Assembly: GCF_013003965.1 (NCBI RefSeq)
Contig: NZ_CP053069.1
Coordinates: 1,457,419-1,521,418, forward strand
From: Usitatibacter rugosus
GTDB taxonomy: Bacteria > Pseudomonadota > Gammaproteobacteria > Burkholderiales > Usitatibacteraceae
Direction of reading: 5' to 3'
DNA length: 64,000 nucleotides
The notes beneath the pieces are model-generated. The model did no database searches, was not told the origin of the DNA, and worked only from the letters and a program-made list of their open reading frames with translations. Shown here one piece after another: positions 46,380-57,366 of the stretch (position 1 is the stretch's first letter; each line of letters opens with the position of its first letter). Position numbers and translations under genes: made by a program.

Positions 46380-47165
46380 CTATTTGCCCTCGAAGCGGGG
46401 CTTGCGCTTCTCGACGAAGGCGGTGACCCCTTCGGCGAAATCGTGGGTTCCAGCGCAGGCCGAGAACGACTCGACCTCCGCGGCGAGCTGCTCGGCCATC
46501 GTGCGGTCGAACGTGGCGCCGATCAGCGCCTTGGTGCGCGCATAGGCCTCGGTAGGGCCGTTCGCGAGGCGAGTCGCGATCTCCGTCGTGCGGGCATCGA
46601 GCTCCGCATCCGGCACGACCCAGTTCACCAGGCCCAGCTCGCAGGCGCGCGCGGCATCGAACGGATCGGTGATCAACGCGAGCTCGAGCGCCCGGCGGGC
46701 ACCGATGGCGCGCGGCAGGAAGTGCGTGCTGCCGCCGTCCGGCGACGTGCCGATGTTGGCGTAGGCGAGCGTGAACTTGGTGCCCTCGGCGGCAATCGCC
46801 AAGTCGCAGGCCATCATCACCGAGAGCCCGCCGCCGGCCACGGCGCCGTGCACCTTGGCGAGCACCGGCTTCGGCATGCTGCGAAGGTCCTGGATGACAT
46901 CGTGGAACGCCGTGGCCCAGGTGCGGATCAGCTTCGGCATGTGGGGCAGGTTGGCGTAGAAATTCACGACGTCGCCGCCGGCCATGAAGGCCTTGCCCGC
47001 GCCTTCGAGGATCACCACCCGCACGGCGGGGTCGGCCCCCAGCTCGGCGAGATACGTGCGGAGCTCCGACACCATCTCGGCGCCGAGCACGTTCAGCTTC
47101 TCCGGGCGATTCAGGGTGAGGCGCGCGATGGCGCCGCGGCGTTCGAGCAGGACGTGGGAAGTCAT
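46380..47165 (-). CDS. enoyl-CoA hydratase/isomerase family protein (crotonase)
   Basis: 261 residues. The crotonase fold shows an oxyanion-hole loop (KAFMAGGDVV) and the VHGAVAGGGLSVMMACDLAIA segment. The two catalytic Glu of classical enoyl-CoA hydratases appear replaced (GGGLSV and AYANIG), whereas an Asp is present in SPDGGST, as in PaaG-like isomerases. An isomerase or other crotonase reaction is therefore more likely than hydration. The start ATG 47165 overlaps the MFS stop by four bases. Confidence 0.85.
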   Translation of the reverse strand: MTSHVLLERRGAIARLTLNRPEKLNVLGAEMVSELRTYLAELGADPAVRVVILEGAGKAFMAGGDVVNFYANLPHMPKLIRTWATAFHDVIQDLRSMPKPVLAKVHGAVAGGGLSVMMACDLAIAAEGTKFTLAYANIGTSPDGGSTHFLPRAIGARRALELALITDPFDAARACELGLVNWVVPDAELDARTTEIATRLANGPTEAYARTKALIGATFDRTMAEQLAAEVESFSACAGTHDFAEGVTAFVEKRKPRFEGK

Positions 47166-48439
47166 TGTGTGGGTGCTCCAGCCTCGGAGGCGGGGATGAT
47201 ACCGTGCCGCACGTACAGGGGCCGCAAGTGCTTGCGGAACGAAGGCAGCAGCAGCGTGAAGACCAGGCCCGCGGCGAGCGCGATGCAGCCCCCGACGAGG
47301 AAGGTGCGTGGGGCCCCGATCACCTCCGCGATCCAGCCGGCGCTGAAGTGCCCGATCGGCGCCGAGCCGATGAAGAACATCGTGAAGTAGGCCATGACGC
47401 GGCTGCGCTTGTCCTCGTCGATCACGCTTTGCAGGATGGTGTTGATCACCGAGCCCACCTGGAACATGCCGAACCCGGCCATCATCATGAAGAAGAACGA
47501 GAGCCCGACGTTGCGCGAGAAGCTGAAGCCGGCGGCGCCCACGCCGGCCACCATCGCCGCGATGCCGATGTACTTGCCGAGGCCGCGGATCGAGGTGCGT
47601 CGTGCGAGCGTTATGGCGGAGATCACCGCGCCCAGGCCCACGGCGCCGATGAAGAGTCCCACCAGCTCCGCGCCCTTGCCATAGGTCTGTACCGCGATGG
47701 CGGGCATGAGCGTGGTGTACGGGCTGATGGCGAGGCTCACGGCGGCGAGCGTGAAGAGCATCCTCCGCACGACGAGGGAGCCCATCGCATAACGCCAGCC
47801 TTCCGCGAGGTCGGTGAGCGGGTGCGAGGCGGCGCGCGGTGGCTTCTTGTGCACGACCCGCACGCGGATCAGCGCGCCCAGCACGGCGAGGTACGTGATC
47901 GCATTCAGGGCGAAGCAGGCCGTCTCGCCGAAGCCCGCGATGATGAGCCCGCCCAGCGAGGGGCCCACGAGCCGCGAGCCGTTCATGAGGATCGAGTTCA
48001 GCGCGATGGCGTTGGGGAGATCCTCCTTGCGGTCGAGGAGCTGCACGAAGAACGACTGCCGCGTGGGCGTCTCGAAAGCGTTGCAGATGCCGGCGAAGAG
48101 CGCCAGGCACGCGAGCGACCAGGGCCTGATCAGCGTGAGGCCCGTGAGCACCGTGAGGACGATCGCCTGGATCATCAGCAGCGACAGCACGGCGATGAGG
48201 ATCTTCCGGCGCGGCAGGCGGTCGCCCAGCACGCCCGCGATCGGGGAGATCACGAGGTAGGGCACGCCGTTCAGCAGCCCGATCAGGCCCGTGAAGGCCG
48301 TGGAGTGCGTGAGGTCGTAGGCGAGCCACATGAGCGCCACCGACTGCACCCACGTCCCGATCATCGAGACGGCCTGGCCGACGTAGTAGCGCCGGTAGAT
48401 CGGCGACTCGAGCGCCCGCATCGTTCTCGGGAGCGCCAC
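47162..48439 (-). CDS. MFS transporter (MFS_3 type)
   Basis: 425 residues, about twelve membrane helices; opening ALESPIYRRYYVGQAVSMIGTW and the loop GVLGDRLPRRKILI are typical of the MFS_3 exporter group. GTG 48439 is taken as start because AAGGAG lies four bases upstream; ATG 48421 has none. The valS stop lies eight bases upstream. Substrate unknown. Confidence 0.85.
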   Translation of the reverse strand: MALPRTMRALESPIYRRYYVGQAVSMIGTWVQSVALMWLAYDLTHSTAFTGLIGLLNGVPYLVISPIAGVLGDRLPRRKILIAVLSLLMIQAIVLTVLTGLTLIRPWSLACLALFAGICNAFETPTRQSFFVQLLDRKEDLPNAIALNSILMNGSRLVGPSLGGLIIAGFGETACFALNAITYLAVLGALIRVRVVHKKPPRAASHPLTDLAEGWRYAMGSLVVRRMLFTLAAVSLAISPYTTLMPAIAVQTYGKGAELVGLFIGAVGLGAVISAITLARRTSIRGLGKYIGIAAMVAGVGAAGFSFSRNVGLSFFFMMMAGFGMFQVGSVINTILQSVIDEDKRSRVMAYFTMFFIGSAPIGHFSAGWIAEVIGAPRTFLVGGCIALAAGLVFTLLLPSFRKHLRPLYVRHGIIPASEAGAPTQ

Positions 48440-48447
48440 GGGTCTCC

Positions 48448-51210
<2,763 letters not shown>

Positions 51211-51215
51211 GGTTC

Positions 51216-51566
51216 CTATTTCGATTCCCGCCGCTCGAGCGCCGCGGAGACGGCGTCCCCGATGGCGTTCGCCACGTCCTGCCGCAGGTCGCCCAGCGCG
51301 CTCGACACGGCCACATGCACTTCGGATTTCAGGTGATCCACGAGGCGGCGCTCCAGCTCGGCGGCGAGGCGGCCTTCCACCTCGGCCATCACGCGCGTGA
51401 AGACTTCCTGCGAGATCTCGCCGGCGGCGCTCACGCCATCGGCCTGCGGGGGCGCGGGCGGCTCGATGAGATCGGTGAGCACCGGGATGCCGCCGCTTTC
51501 GGGCGAGGCGGCGTGGCGCTTCAGGAGCGCATCGGCCTTGTTCAGCACGTCGCGGTCTTCGGCCAT
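51216..51566 (-). CDS. conserved small protein between holC and valS
   Basis: 116 residues from ATG 51566. The N-terminus is charged ([20 protein letters not shown]), then a Pro/Ala linker, and the C-terminal half is an amphipathic helix ([20 protein letters not shown]) followed by [20 protein letters not shown]. No known domain. One base after holC and five before valS, so probably co-transcribed. Similar short proteins are usual between holC and valS in betaproteobacteria. Confidence 0.75.
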   Translation of the reverse strand: MAEDRDVLNKADALLKRHAASPESGGIPVLTDLIEPPAPPQADGVSAAGEISQEVFTRVMAEVEGRLAAELERRLVDHLKSEVHVAVSSALGDLRQDVANAIGDAVSAALERRESK

Positions 51567-51567
51567 G

Positions 51568-51987
51568 TCAGGCTTCGACCTCGTTGATCTTGATGTCGTA
51601 GCCGCGCTTCTTGTAGAACGTGTAGCGCTCGCGGGCACGGGCCTTGTCGCCTTCGTCCGTGCCGACGATCTCCAGCAGGCGCTCGAACGTCGCGAAGTCC
51701 TTCGGCTCGGTGTCGCCCAGGTTCAGCATCACCTCGTGGTGCGGCAGCGTGTCGCCTTCGGTGGCGAGAATGACGGGCGTCTCGGCCGCGACCGGTGCTC
51801 CGGCCATGCAATGCGGGACGAACTTGAGCGACTGGTACGTCCACAGCATCTGGTCGAAGCGCGCGAGGACGGACCGATCCGGCGAGTAGACGACCAGCCT
51901 GGCCGGCTTCTCGTAGGCCTTGGCGGCGAGGCGGCAGGCGAAGTGGAGCTTGTCCTCGGCGTAGCGGTAGAAGTCGATTCGCGTCAC
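51568..51987 (-). CDS. holC: DNA polymerase III chi subunit
   Basis: 139 residues. Chi links the clamp loader to single-stranded DNA-binding protein. Recognised by TRIDFYRYAEDKLHFACRLA, YSPDRSVLARFDQMLWTY and RYTFYKKRGYDIKI. Four bases after pepA, the common pepA-holC-valS order. Confidence 0.92.
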   Translation of the reverse strand: MTRIDFYRYAEDKLHFACRLAAKAYEKPARLVVYSPDRSVLARFDQMLWTYQSLKFVPHCMAGAPVAAETPVILATEGDTLPHHEVMLNLGDTEPKDFATFERLLEIVGTDEGDKARARERYTFYKKRGYDIKINEVEA

Positions 51988-51991
51988 GCCT

Positions 51992-53479
51992 CTACGACGC
52001 CCGCTTCAACAGGAAATGCGTGAGCATCGCCACCGGACGGCCCGTCGCGCCCTTCTCGGCGCCGGACTTCCAGGCGGTGCCCGCGATGTCCAGGTGCGCC
52101 CACGGATACGCCTTCGTGAAGCGCGAGAGGAAGCACGCCGCCGTGATGGCGCCGCCCGCGCGGGAGCCGATGTTCGGGATGTCGGCGAAGTTGGACTTGA
52201 GACCTTCCTGGTAGTCGTCCCACATCGGCAGGTGCCACGCGCGGTCCCAGGCGCTGTCGCCGGCGGCGAGGAGCTCGCGCGCCAGCGGGTCGCTGTTGGC
52301 GAACATGCCGGTGGCCACGTGGCCCAGCGAGATCACCATGGCCCCCGTGAGCGTGGCGATGTCGACCACGGCCGCGGGCTTGTACTTCTCCACGTAGGTG
52401 AGCGCGTCGCAGAGGATCAGGCGGCCCTCGGCGTCGGTGTTGAGGATCTCCACCGTCTGGCCGGACATCGTGGTCACGATGTCGCCCGGCTTGATGGCGT
52501 TGCCGTCGGGCATGTTCTCCGTGGCGGGGACGACGCCGATCACGTTCATCGGCAGCTTCATCATCGCGATGGCCTGCATCGTGCCGAGCACGCTCGCGGC
52601 GCCGCACATGTCGAACTTCATCTCGTCCATCTCGGCCGAGGGCTTGATGGAAATGCCGCCCGTGTCGAAGGTCACGCCCTTGCCGACGAGCGCCACGGGA
52701 CGCGAATCGCGCGCGCCGCCGTTGTATTCCATGACGATGAGCTTCGGCGGCTGGCTGCTGCCGCGCGCAACGGCGAGGAAGGAGCCCATGCCGAGCTTTT
52801 CCATGTCCTTCTGCTCCAGAACCTCGACCTTGATGCCGTGGCGCTTGCCGATGTCCCGCGCCTGCTCGGCCAGGTACGCAGGCGTGCAGATGTTGCCCGG
52901 CATGTTGCCGAGGTTCTTTGCCACGCAGACACCTTCGGCGATGGCGTAGCCGCGAACGATCGCGGCCTCGCCCTCGGCCATCTCGCTCCTGCGTGCGACG
53001 TGCAGCACCACCTTGCGCAGCGCCCGCTTGGCCTCGCTCGTCTTGCTCTTGAGCGTATCGAACCGATAGACGCCATCCATCACGCAGAGGATGGCCTGCT
53101 CGACTTTCCAGCTGGTGTCGCGCTTCTTCACCGGAAGATCGGTGAGGCACACCGTGGCCTCCGTGGTGCCGGTGCTCTTCAGCGCTTTCGTGGCCGCGGC
53201 GAGTGCACCGCGATACGTGTTCTCGCCGAACTCGCGCTCGCGGCCGAGGCCCACGAGCAGCACGCGGTCCGACGGCACCTTGGGGACGTTGTGCAGGAGG
53301 AGGGTGGTGCCGGGCTTGCCCTCGAGGTCGCCTCGGCGAAGCACATCCGCAATGTAGTGGCCCGACGCGTCGTCGATGCTCTGTGCCGAGGCGGAGAGCT
53401 TGCGCCCTTCGTACACACCGACCACGACACATCCGGTGCGCTGCTTCTCGGGGCTGCCGCTCTTTATGCTAAATTCCAT
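51992..53479 (-). CDS. pepA: leucyl aminopeptidase PepA
   Basis: M17 zinc aminopeptidase, 495 residues, cytoplasmic hexamer. Metal and catalytic motifs: ALVGKGVTFDTGGISIKPS, KFDMCGAASVLGTM, the signature NTDAEGRLILCDALTYVE and DIATLTGAMVISLG. Divergent from lptF with a 56-base gap, a conserved arrangement in proteobacteria. Confidence 0.95.
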   Translation of the reverse strand: MEFSIKSGSPEKQRTGCVVVGVYEGRKLSASAQSIDDASGHYIADVLRRGDLEGKPGTTLLLHNVPKVPSDRVLLVGLGREREFGENTYRGALAAATKALKSTGTTEATVCLTDLPVKKRDTSWKVEQAILCVMDGVYRFDTLKSKTSEAKRALRKVVLHVARRSEMAEGEAAIVRGYAIAEGVCVAKNLGNMPGNICTPAYLAEQARDIGKRHGIKVEVLEQKDMEKLGMGSFLAVARGSSQPPKLIVMEYNGGARDSRPVALVGKGVTFDTGGISIKPSAEMDEMKFDMCGAASVLGTMQAIAMMKLPMNVIGVVPATENMPDGNAIKPGDIVTTMSGQTVEILNTDAEGRLILCDALTYVEKYKPAAVVDIATLTGAMVISLGHVATGMFANSDPLARELLAAGDSAWDRAWHLPMWDDYQEGLKSNFADIPNIGSRAGGAITAACFLSRFTKAYPWAHLDIAGTAWKSGAEKGATGRPVAMLTHFLLKRAS

Positions 53480-53535
53480 TTGTTTTCCTCGACTTGGCTT
53501 CGCGAAGGCAAACGCGAATTATCGGCGTTTTAGCC

Positions 53536-54615
53536 ATGATTTTCCAGCGTAGTTTGATCCGCGAGTTCAGCTTGATCGCCATCGCGGTGGTCGGCGTGCT
53601 GCTGGCCATCATCCTGACCCGCCTGCTGATACTTTTGCTGGGTCGCGCGGCCGGTGGAGAGGTCCTCCCCGAAGCCGTGATCGGCCTCATCGCCTTCGGC
53701 ATCCTCAACTATCTCCCGGTTCTCCTGGGAATTGCCGTCTTCGCCGCGGTCCTGCTGGCATTGACCCGCAGCTACCGCGATAGCGAGATGACGGTGTGGT
53801 TCACCTCGGGCCTGTCGATCGCCGCGTGGGTGAAGCCCGTGCTGCAGTTCAGCATTCCCGTGGCGCTGGTGTGCGCGCTGCTCTCGCTGTGGATCTCGCC
53901 GTGGTCGCAGGACCGCAGCGTCGAGTACCAGCGCCTGCTGCAGAGCAGGGACGAGGTCTCGAGCGTCACGCCGGGCGTCTTCCGCGAATCGCGCTCGTCC
54001 GACCGCGTGTTCTTCGTGGACAAGATCTCGGAGGGCGACGCGGAGGTGAACAACGTCTTCGTGCAGTCCACGCAGAACGACCGGATGGGCGTGATGGTCG
54101 CCAAGCGCGGCTTCATCGAGACCGCGGAGAACGGCGATCGCTTCGTCGTGCTGCTGGATGGCCGCCGCTACGAGGGCACGCCCGGCACGCTCGACTACCG
54201 CACGGTGGATTTCGACCGCTACGCCATCCGCATCGAGCCGCGCGAGGCGAAACGCGAGGCCCCGCAGAACAAGGCCAAGCCGACGATCGAGCTCCTCGAA
54301 GAGGCCACGGCACCCACGGCCGCGGAGCTGCACTGGCGCATCGCCCAGCCGCTCGCCGTGATCATCATGGGGCTCTTCGCGATCCCGCTCGCCTTCGTGA
54401 ACCCGCGCTCGGGCCGCTCCTGGAACATCCTGCTTGCGGTGCTGGTGTACGCGCTCTACAGCAACCTGCTGTCGATCTTCCAGGCGTGGACGGCGCAAGG
54501 GAAGCTGCCCGCGTGGCTGGGGCTTTGGCCCGTGCACGTGGCGATGGCCGCGATCCTGCTGATCCTTTTCTCTCGACAACTCTTCACTTTCCGCACCCTG
54601 ACGCTGGGAAAGTAA
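53536..54615 (+). CDS. lptF: LPS export ABC transporter permease LptF
   Basis: Inner-membrane permease of the LptB2FG complex that extracts lipopolysaccharide, 359 residues. Starts at ATG 53536 (MIFQRSLIREFSLIAIAVVG). Membrane helices flank a periplasmic beta-jellyroll (about 140-240, FFVDKISEGDAEVNNVFVQS), and the C-terminal helices contain GLFAIPLAFVNPRSGRSWN. lptG, normally next, is absent; a tRNA gene follows instead. Confidence 0.93.
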   Translation: MIFQRSLIREFSLIAIAVVGVLLAIILTRLLILLLGRAAGGEVLPEAVIGLIAFGILNYLPVLLGIAVFAAVLLALTRSYRDSEMTVWFTSGLSIAAWVKPVLQFSIPVALVCALLSLWISPWSQDRSVEYQRLLQSRDEVSSVTPGVFRESRSSDRVFFVDKISEGDAEVNNVFVQSTQNDRMGVMVAKRGFIETAENGDRFVVLLDGRRYEGTPGTLDYRTVDFDRYAIRIEPREAKREAPQNKAKPTIELLEEATAPTAAELHWRIAQPLAVIIMGLFAIPLAFVNPRSGRSWNILLAVLVYALYSNLLSIFQAWTAQGKLPAWLGLWPVHVAMAAILLILFSRQLFTFRTLTLGK

Positions 54616-54628
54616 GGCTAAGTCGCTG

Positions 54629-54634
54629 TATAAT
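54629..54634 (+). promoter_or_regulatory. -10 element of tRNA-Ser gene
   Basis: Perfect TATAAT, 31 bases upstream of the mature tRNA 5' end. The -35 region (GGGAAA around 54606) is weak and overlaps the end of lptF. Confidence 0.55.
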
Positions 54635-54664
54635 TGCGGGCTTTGCTGCAGCGCGCACACCCCC

Positions 54665-54755
54665 GGAGAGGTGGATGAGCGGTTTAAGTCGCACGCCTGG
54701 AAAGCGTGTTTAGGTTAATAGCCTAACGCGGGTTCGAATCCCGCCCTCTCCGCCA
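54665..54755 (+). tRNA. tRNA-Ser (anticodon GGA)
   Basis: 91 bases with encoded CCA. Acceptor stem GGAGAGG (54665-54671) pairs with CCTCTCC (54745-54751), with discriminator G. Anticodon stem CACGC/GCGTG encloses loop CTGGAAA, anticodon GGA at 54699-54701 reading UCC/UCU. A long variable arm (TTTAGGTTAATAGCCTAA) and T-loop TTCGAATC are as expected for a class II tRNA-Ser. Confidence 0.97.
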
Positions 54756-54787
54756 CTTTCTGTTCGTCGACGCCCAGGGAGTCGCGG

Positions 54788-55750
54788 ATGAAACGGTTCG
54801 CACCGCACATCCTTCTCGCGTGCGCGTTCCTCTGGCTGCCCGCCGCCCTGGCCCAGCCGTTTCCCACCGGCCGCATCAGTGTCGTCGTTCCTCTCGCCCC
54901 GGGGGACGCCGCGGACACGACCGCGCGAGCGTTGGGCGAAGAGCTGGCGACGCTGCTGAAGACGCCGGTGGTCTCGATCAATCGTCCGGGTGCGGGGGGT
55001 GCGATCGGCACCGACAGCGTCGTCCACGCCCGCAAGGACGGACACACGATCCTCTTCGCCCAGAACAGCGCGCTCACCTTTCGTGCCGTCCTCGACCCGC
55101 AATCGGTCACCTACGACGCGCTTCGGGACCTGGTACCCCTCGGCACCACCTCACGCACGCCGAGCCTGCTCGTCGTGCGCGCCGACGCGCCGTACCGGAG
55201 CTTCGCGGAGCTGGTCGAATACGCGAAGAAGAATCCCGGCCGGGTGCGCGTTGGCCACCCGGGCTCCGGGTCGGTGGGTGATTTCTGCATTCAGTTGATC
55301 AATGCGCTCACGGGCGCGGAGCTCGTGCCGGTTCCCTACGCCGGCGCGGCGCCTGCCATCGTCGCATTGCGCGGCGAGCACATCGAAGGCGTCGTGTTGT
55401 CGCTCGGAGCGCTGAGTGCCCACGTGCGCGCAGGGGTGTTTCGGGGCCTCGTCGCGTCGAGCCGGTCTCCGGAGTTCGCCGACATCCCCACGATGCGCGA
55501 GCTCGGCTATTCCGAGGAGCTGTTCGGCATCTGGTTCGGGTTCTTCGCGCCCGCCGGGATTCCCGAAGACGCGAGGCGGACGCTCGTCGGTGCGATCGAG
55601 CAGGCGGTCAGGGCACCGGCCACCGCGGCACGGCTCGCCTCGCTCGGCATCCTGCAGGGCTATGCCACGCCCGAGCAGACCGCGGCGGAGATCCGTTCGG
55701 AGTCGAAGCGGGTCGGCGACATGGCCCGGAAGAACGGGCTGATCAAGTGA
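54788..55750 (+). CDS. tripartite tricarboxylate transporter substrate-binding protein (Bug/TctC), copy 1
   Basis: 320 residues with a signal peptide (ILLACAFLWLPAALAQ). TctC-type stretches: ISVVVPLAPGDAADTTARAL, INRPGAGGAIGTDSV, YAKKNPGRVRVGHPGSGS and FFAPAGIPEDARRTL. A periplasmic binder of carboxylates or related small acids. No TctA/TctB membrane partners are nearby, usual for the expanded Bug family. It overlaps the convergent FAD monooxygenase by 8 bases. Confidence 0.9.
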   Translation: MKRFAPHILLACAFLWLPAALAQPFPTGRISVVVPLAPGDAADTTARALGEELATLLKTPVVSINRPGAGGAIGTDSVVHARKDGHTILFAQNSALTFRAVLDPQSVTYDALRDLVPLGTTSRTPSLLVVRADAPYRSFAELVEYAKKNPGRVRVGHPGSGSVGDFCIQLINALTGAELVPVPYAGAAPAIVALRGEHIEGVVLSLGALSAHVRAGVFRGLVASSRSPEFADIPTMRELGYSEELFGIWFGFFAPAGIPEDARRTLVGAIEQAVRAPATAARLASLGILQGYATPEQTAAEIRSESKRVGDMARKNGLIK

Positions 55751-56927
55751 GGCCTGCCGCCGCTGCGCGCGCATGGGGCACCACGTCGTAGGTGTACAGG
55801 TGCTTGCGGAATTCCGCGTGGGCAGCGAGCTCTGCATCGCGGACGCCTAGATCGGCGTGGGCCGAATCGAGGCGCAGGCCGTTCTGCCGCGCGCCCTGCT
55901 GGATTTCCGCCACACGCTCGCGGCGCAATCGCTCGTAGGCCAGGAGCGCCGCGGGGACCACAGAGGTGTCCGCCTGCGCCAGGATCGTGGCGAGCGCCAT
56001 GCCGTCCTCGATCGACTGGTTGGCCCCCTGGCCCAGGTGGGGCAGCATCGGATGCGCCGCGTCCCCGAGCAGCGTGAGCCGGCCCTGGGTCCACGTCGGC
56101 AACGGATCGCGGTCGTACAGCGCCCACCGAAACGGGGTGTCGACTTGCTGGAGCACGCTCCCGATACGCGGGTCCCAACCTTCGAACTCGCGGCGCAACA
56201 CGGCCGGATCCCCGGGCGCGGACCAGGACTCCTTCATCTCCTCGTGGGCGGGCACGAAACCGACATAGTTGACCATCGTCCGGTGGCGAACCGGGAAGAC
56301 GAGGAAGTGCCGGGAGGGACCTGCCCACATCTGCCAGCGATCCATCGGCCAGCTCGGCAGGCGCTCGCGCGCCACCAGGCCCCGATACGAAACCGTGCCG
56401 TGAAAGACGGGCTTCGAGGGCGGGGCGACGCGGCGCCGCAGCTCCGAGTGGATTCCGTCGGCACCCACCACGACTTCGGCTTCGGCGCTCGCGCCGTTGG
56501 CGAACTGGACTCGGGCCACGTCGCCGTCCTGCTCGAAAGCGGCAGCGCGGTGGCCGACATGCACCGTGCCGGCGGGCAGGTGGGCCGCGAGGAGCTCGAC
56601 GAGGTCGGCGCGATGCATCCCGAAGCACGCGTTCCAACCGAAGGCGTCCGCCACCTGCACCGGGGCGATCGGCGTGCCGTCATGGTGGAAGTAGCAGGAC
56701 CCGACGCCGACTCGCGCACCCCACTTCTCGACGGCGGGCCCGAGGCCCACTCGCTCCAGGTGGCGGACCGCATTCGGCGTCACATAGACACCGGCCCCGA
56801 TCTCGCCCAGCGCGGAGGCCTGCTCATGGACCGAAACGTGGAGGCCCTGTGCGACCAGTGCATTGGCGGCGAACAAGCCGCCAATGCCGCCTCCGATGAT
56901 CGCGACGCGTGGCCTGGACCGTGTCAG
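55743..56927 (-). CDS. FAD-dependent monooxygenase (salicylate/kynurenine hydroxylase type), CTG start proposed
   Basis: 394 residues from CTG 56927. The N-terminal Rossmann motif RVAIIGGGIGGLFAANAL (Gly12, 14, 17) lies upstream of the first ATG/GTG/TTG-type codon in frame (TTG 56876), which would cut the FAD-binding loop in half. The only suitable codon is CTG 56927, which overlaps the stop of the upstream regulator as CTGA. Other motifs: VVGADGIHSELRRR and LLGDAAHPMLPHLGQGANQS. Predicted to hydroxylate an aromatic substrate using NAD(P)H; substrate unknown. Confidence 0.82.
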   Translation of the reverse strand: MTRSRPRVAIIGGGIGGLFAANALVAQGLHVSVHEQASALGEIGAGVYVTPNAVRHLERVGLGPAVEKWGARVGVGSCYFHHDGTPIAPVQVADAFGWNACFGMHRADLVELLAAHLPAGTVHVGHRAAAFEQDGDVARVQFANGASAEAEVVVGADGIHSELRRRVAPPSKPVFHGTVSYRGLVARERLPSWPMDRWQMWAGPSRHFLVFPVRHRTMVNYVGFVPAHEEMKESWSAPGDPAVLRREFEGWDPRIGSVLQQVDTPFRWALYDRDPLPTWTQGRLTLLGDAAHPMLPHLGQGANQSIEDGMALATILAQADTSVVPAALLAYERLRRERVAEIQQGARQNGLRLDSAHADLGVRDAELAAHAEFRKHLYTYDVVPHARAAAAGLT

Positions 56928-57262
56928 GGAAACATCCAGGGCCTCTCGGCCCCGTAGTACTCCTCGAGCGCGGAAGCCACTTCCTCCGGATTGCCCGTGA
57001 GGATCCTCGCGAGGACGGCCTTGCCCATGGGCTGGGCGACGAGCTCGAGTCCGATGTTGTTGATGACGTTGAAGGCCTCGGCCATCGTCATGTCCCAGGC
57101 GCCTTGCTCCAGCTCCATCAGCGTCTTGGGGGAAACCCCGGCGCGCTCGGCCGCCTGCTCGGGCGTGAGCCCCAGGGCGAGGCGCGCTCGGCGCACAGCG
57201 GCGCCAAGCTCTTCAGGTCCGTTGACGATTCCCAGCTCGCGGCCGGCGTTGTTCTGGCTCAT
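56924..57262 (-). CDS. XRE-family transcriptional regulator
   Basis: 112 residues, start ATG 57262 with GGAGG seven bases upstream. Helix-turn-helix in the middle: RRARLALGLTPEQAAERAGV followed by SPKTLMELEQG. The C-terminal part (NVINNIGLELVAQP) is like that of HipB-type antitoxins, but no HipA kinase is adjacent. Translationally coupled to the monooxygenase, so it probably regulates that operon. Directly repeated sequence upstream may be its operator. Confidence 0.85.
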   Translation of the reverse strand: MSQNNAGRELGIVNGPEELGAAVRRARLALGLTPEQAAERAGVSPKTLMELEQGAWDMTMAEAFNVINNIGLELVAQPMGKAVLARILTGNPEEVASALEEYYGAERPWMFP

Positions 57263-57301
57263 TGGAGTCCTCCTGGGACTTCGAATACCAGCATACGCCC
57301 G

Positions 57302-57328
57302 TGACAATCGTTCGGACGTGCTGACAAT
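57302..57328. promoter_or_regulatory. direct repeat upstream of the XRE regulator, candidate operator
   Basis: TGACAAT at 57302-57308 and again at 57322-57328, exactly 20 bases apart (two helical turns), 40-66 bases before the regulator start. On the coding strand each reads ATTGTCA and contains a TTGTCA that could serve as -35. Function inferred from position only. Confidence 0.4.
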
Positions 57329-57366
57329 TCTGCACTTCGAACCTGAAATCCAGCCGCAAGAAGGCG

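Noticed and set aside
54665-55750. Genomic island inserted at the tRNA-Ser gene
   Set aside because: No integrase, no repeated tRNA 3' end was found in the following sequence, and base composition and codon use do not change.
56924-57262. HipBA-type toxin-antitoxin module
   Set aside because: The regulator resembles HipB in part, but no HipA kinase or other toxin gene is adjacent; the coupled gene is an FAD monooxygenase.
57300-57312. TGACAATCGTTC as a LexA box for the XRE operon
   Set aside because: Two mismatches in one half-site (TGAC for GAAC); too weak without a genome-wide motif.
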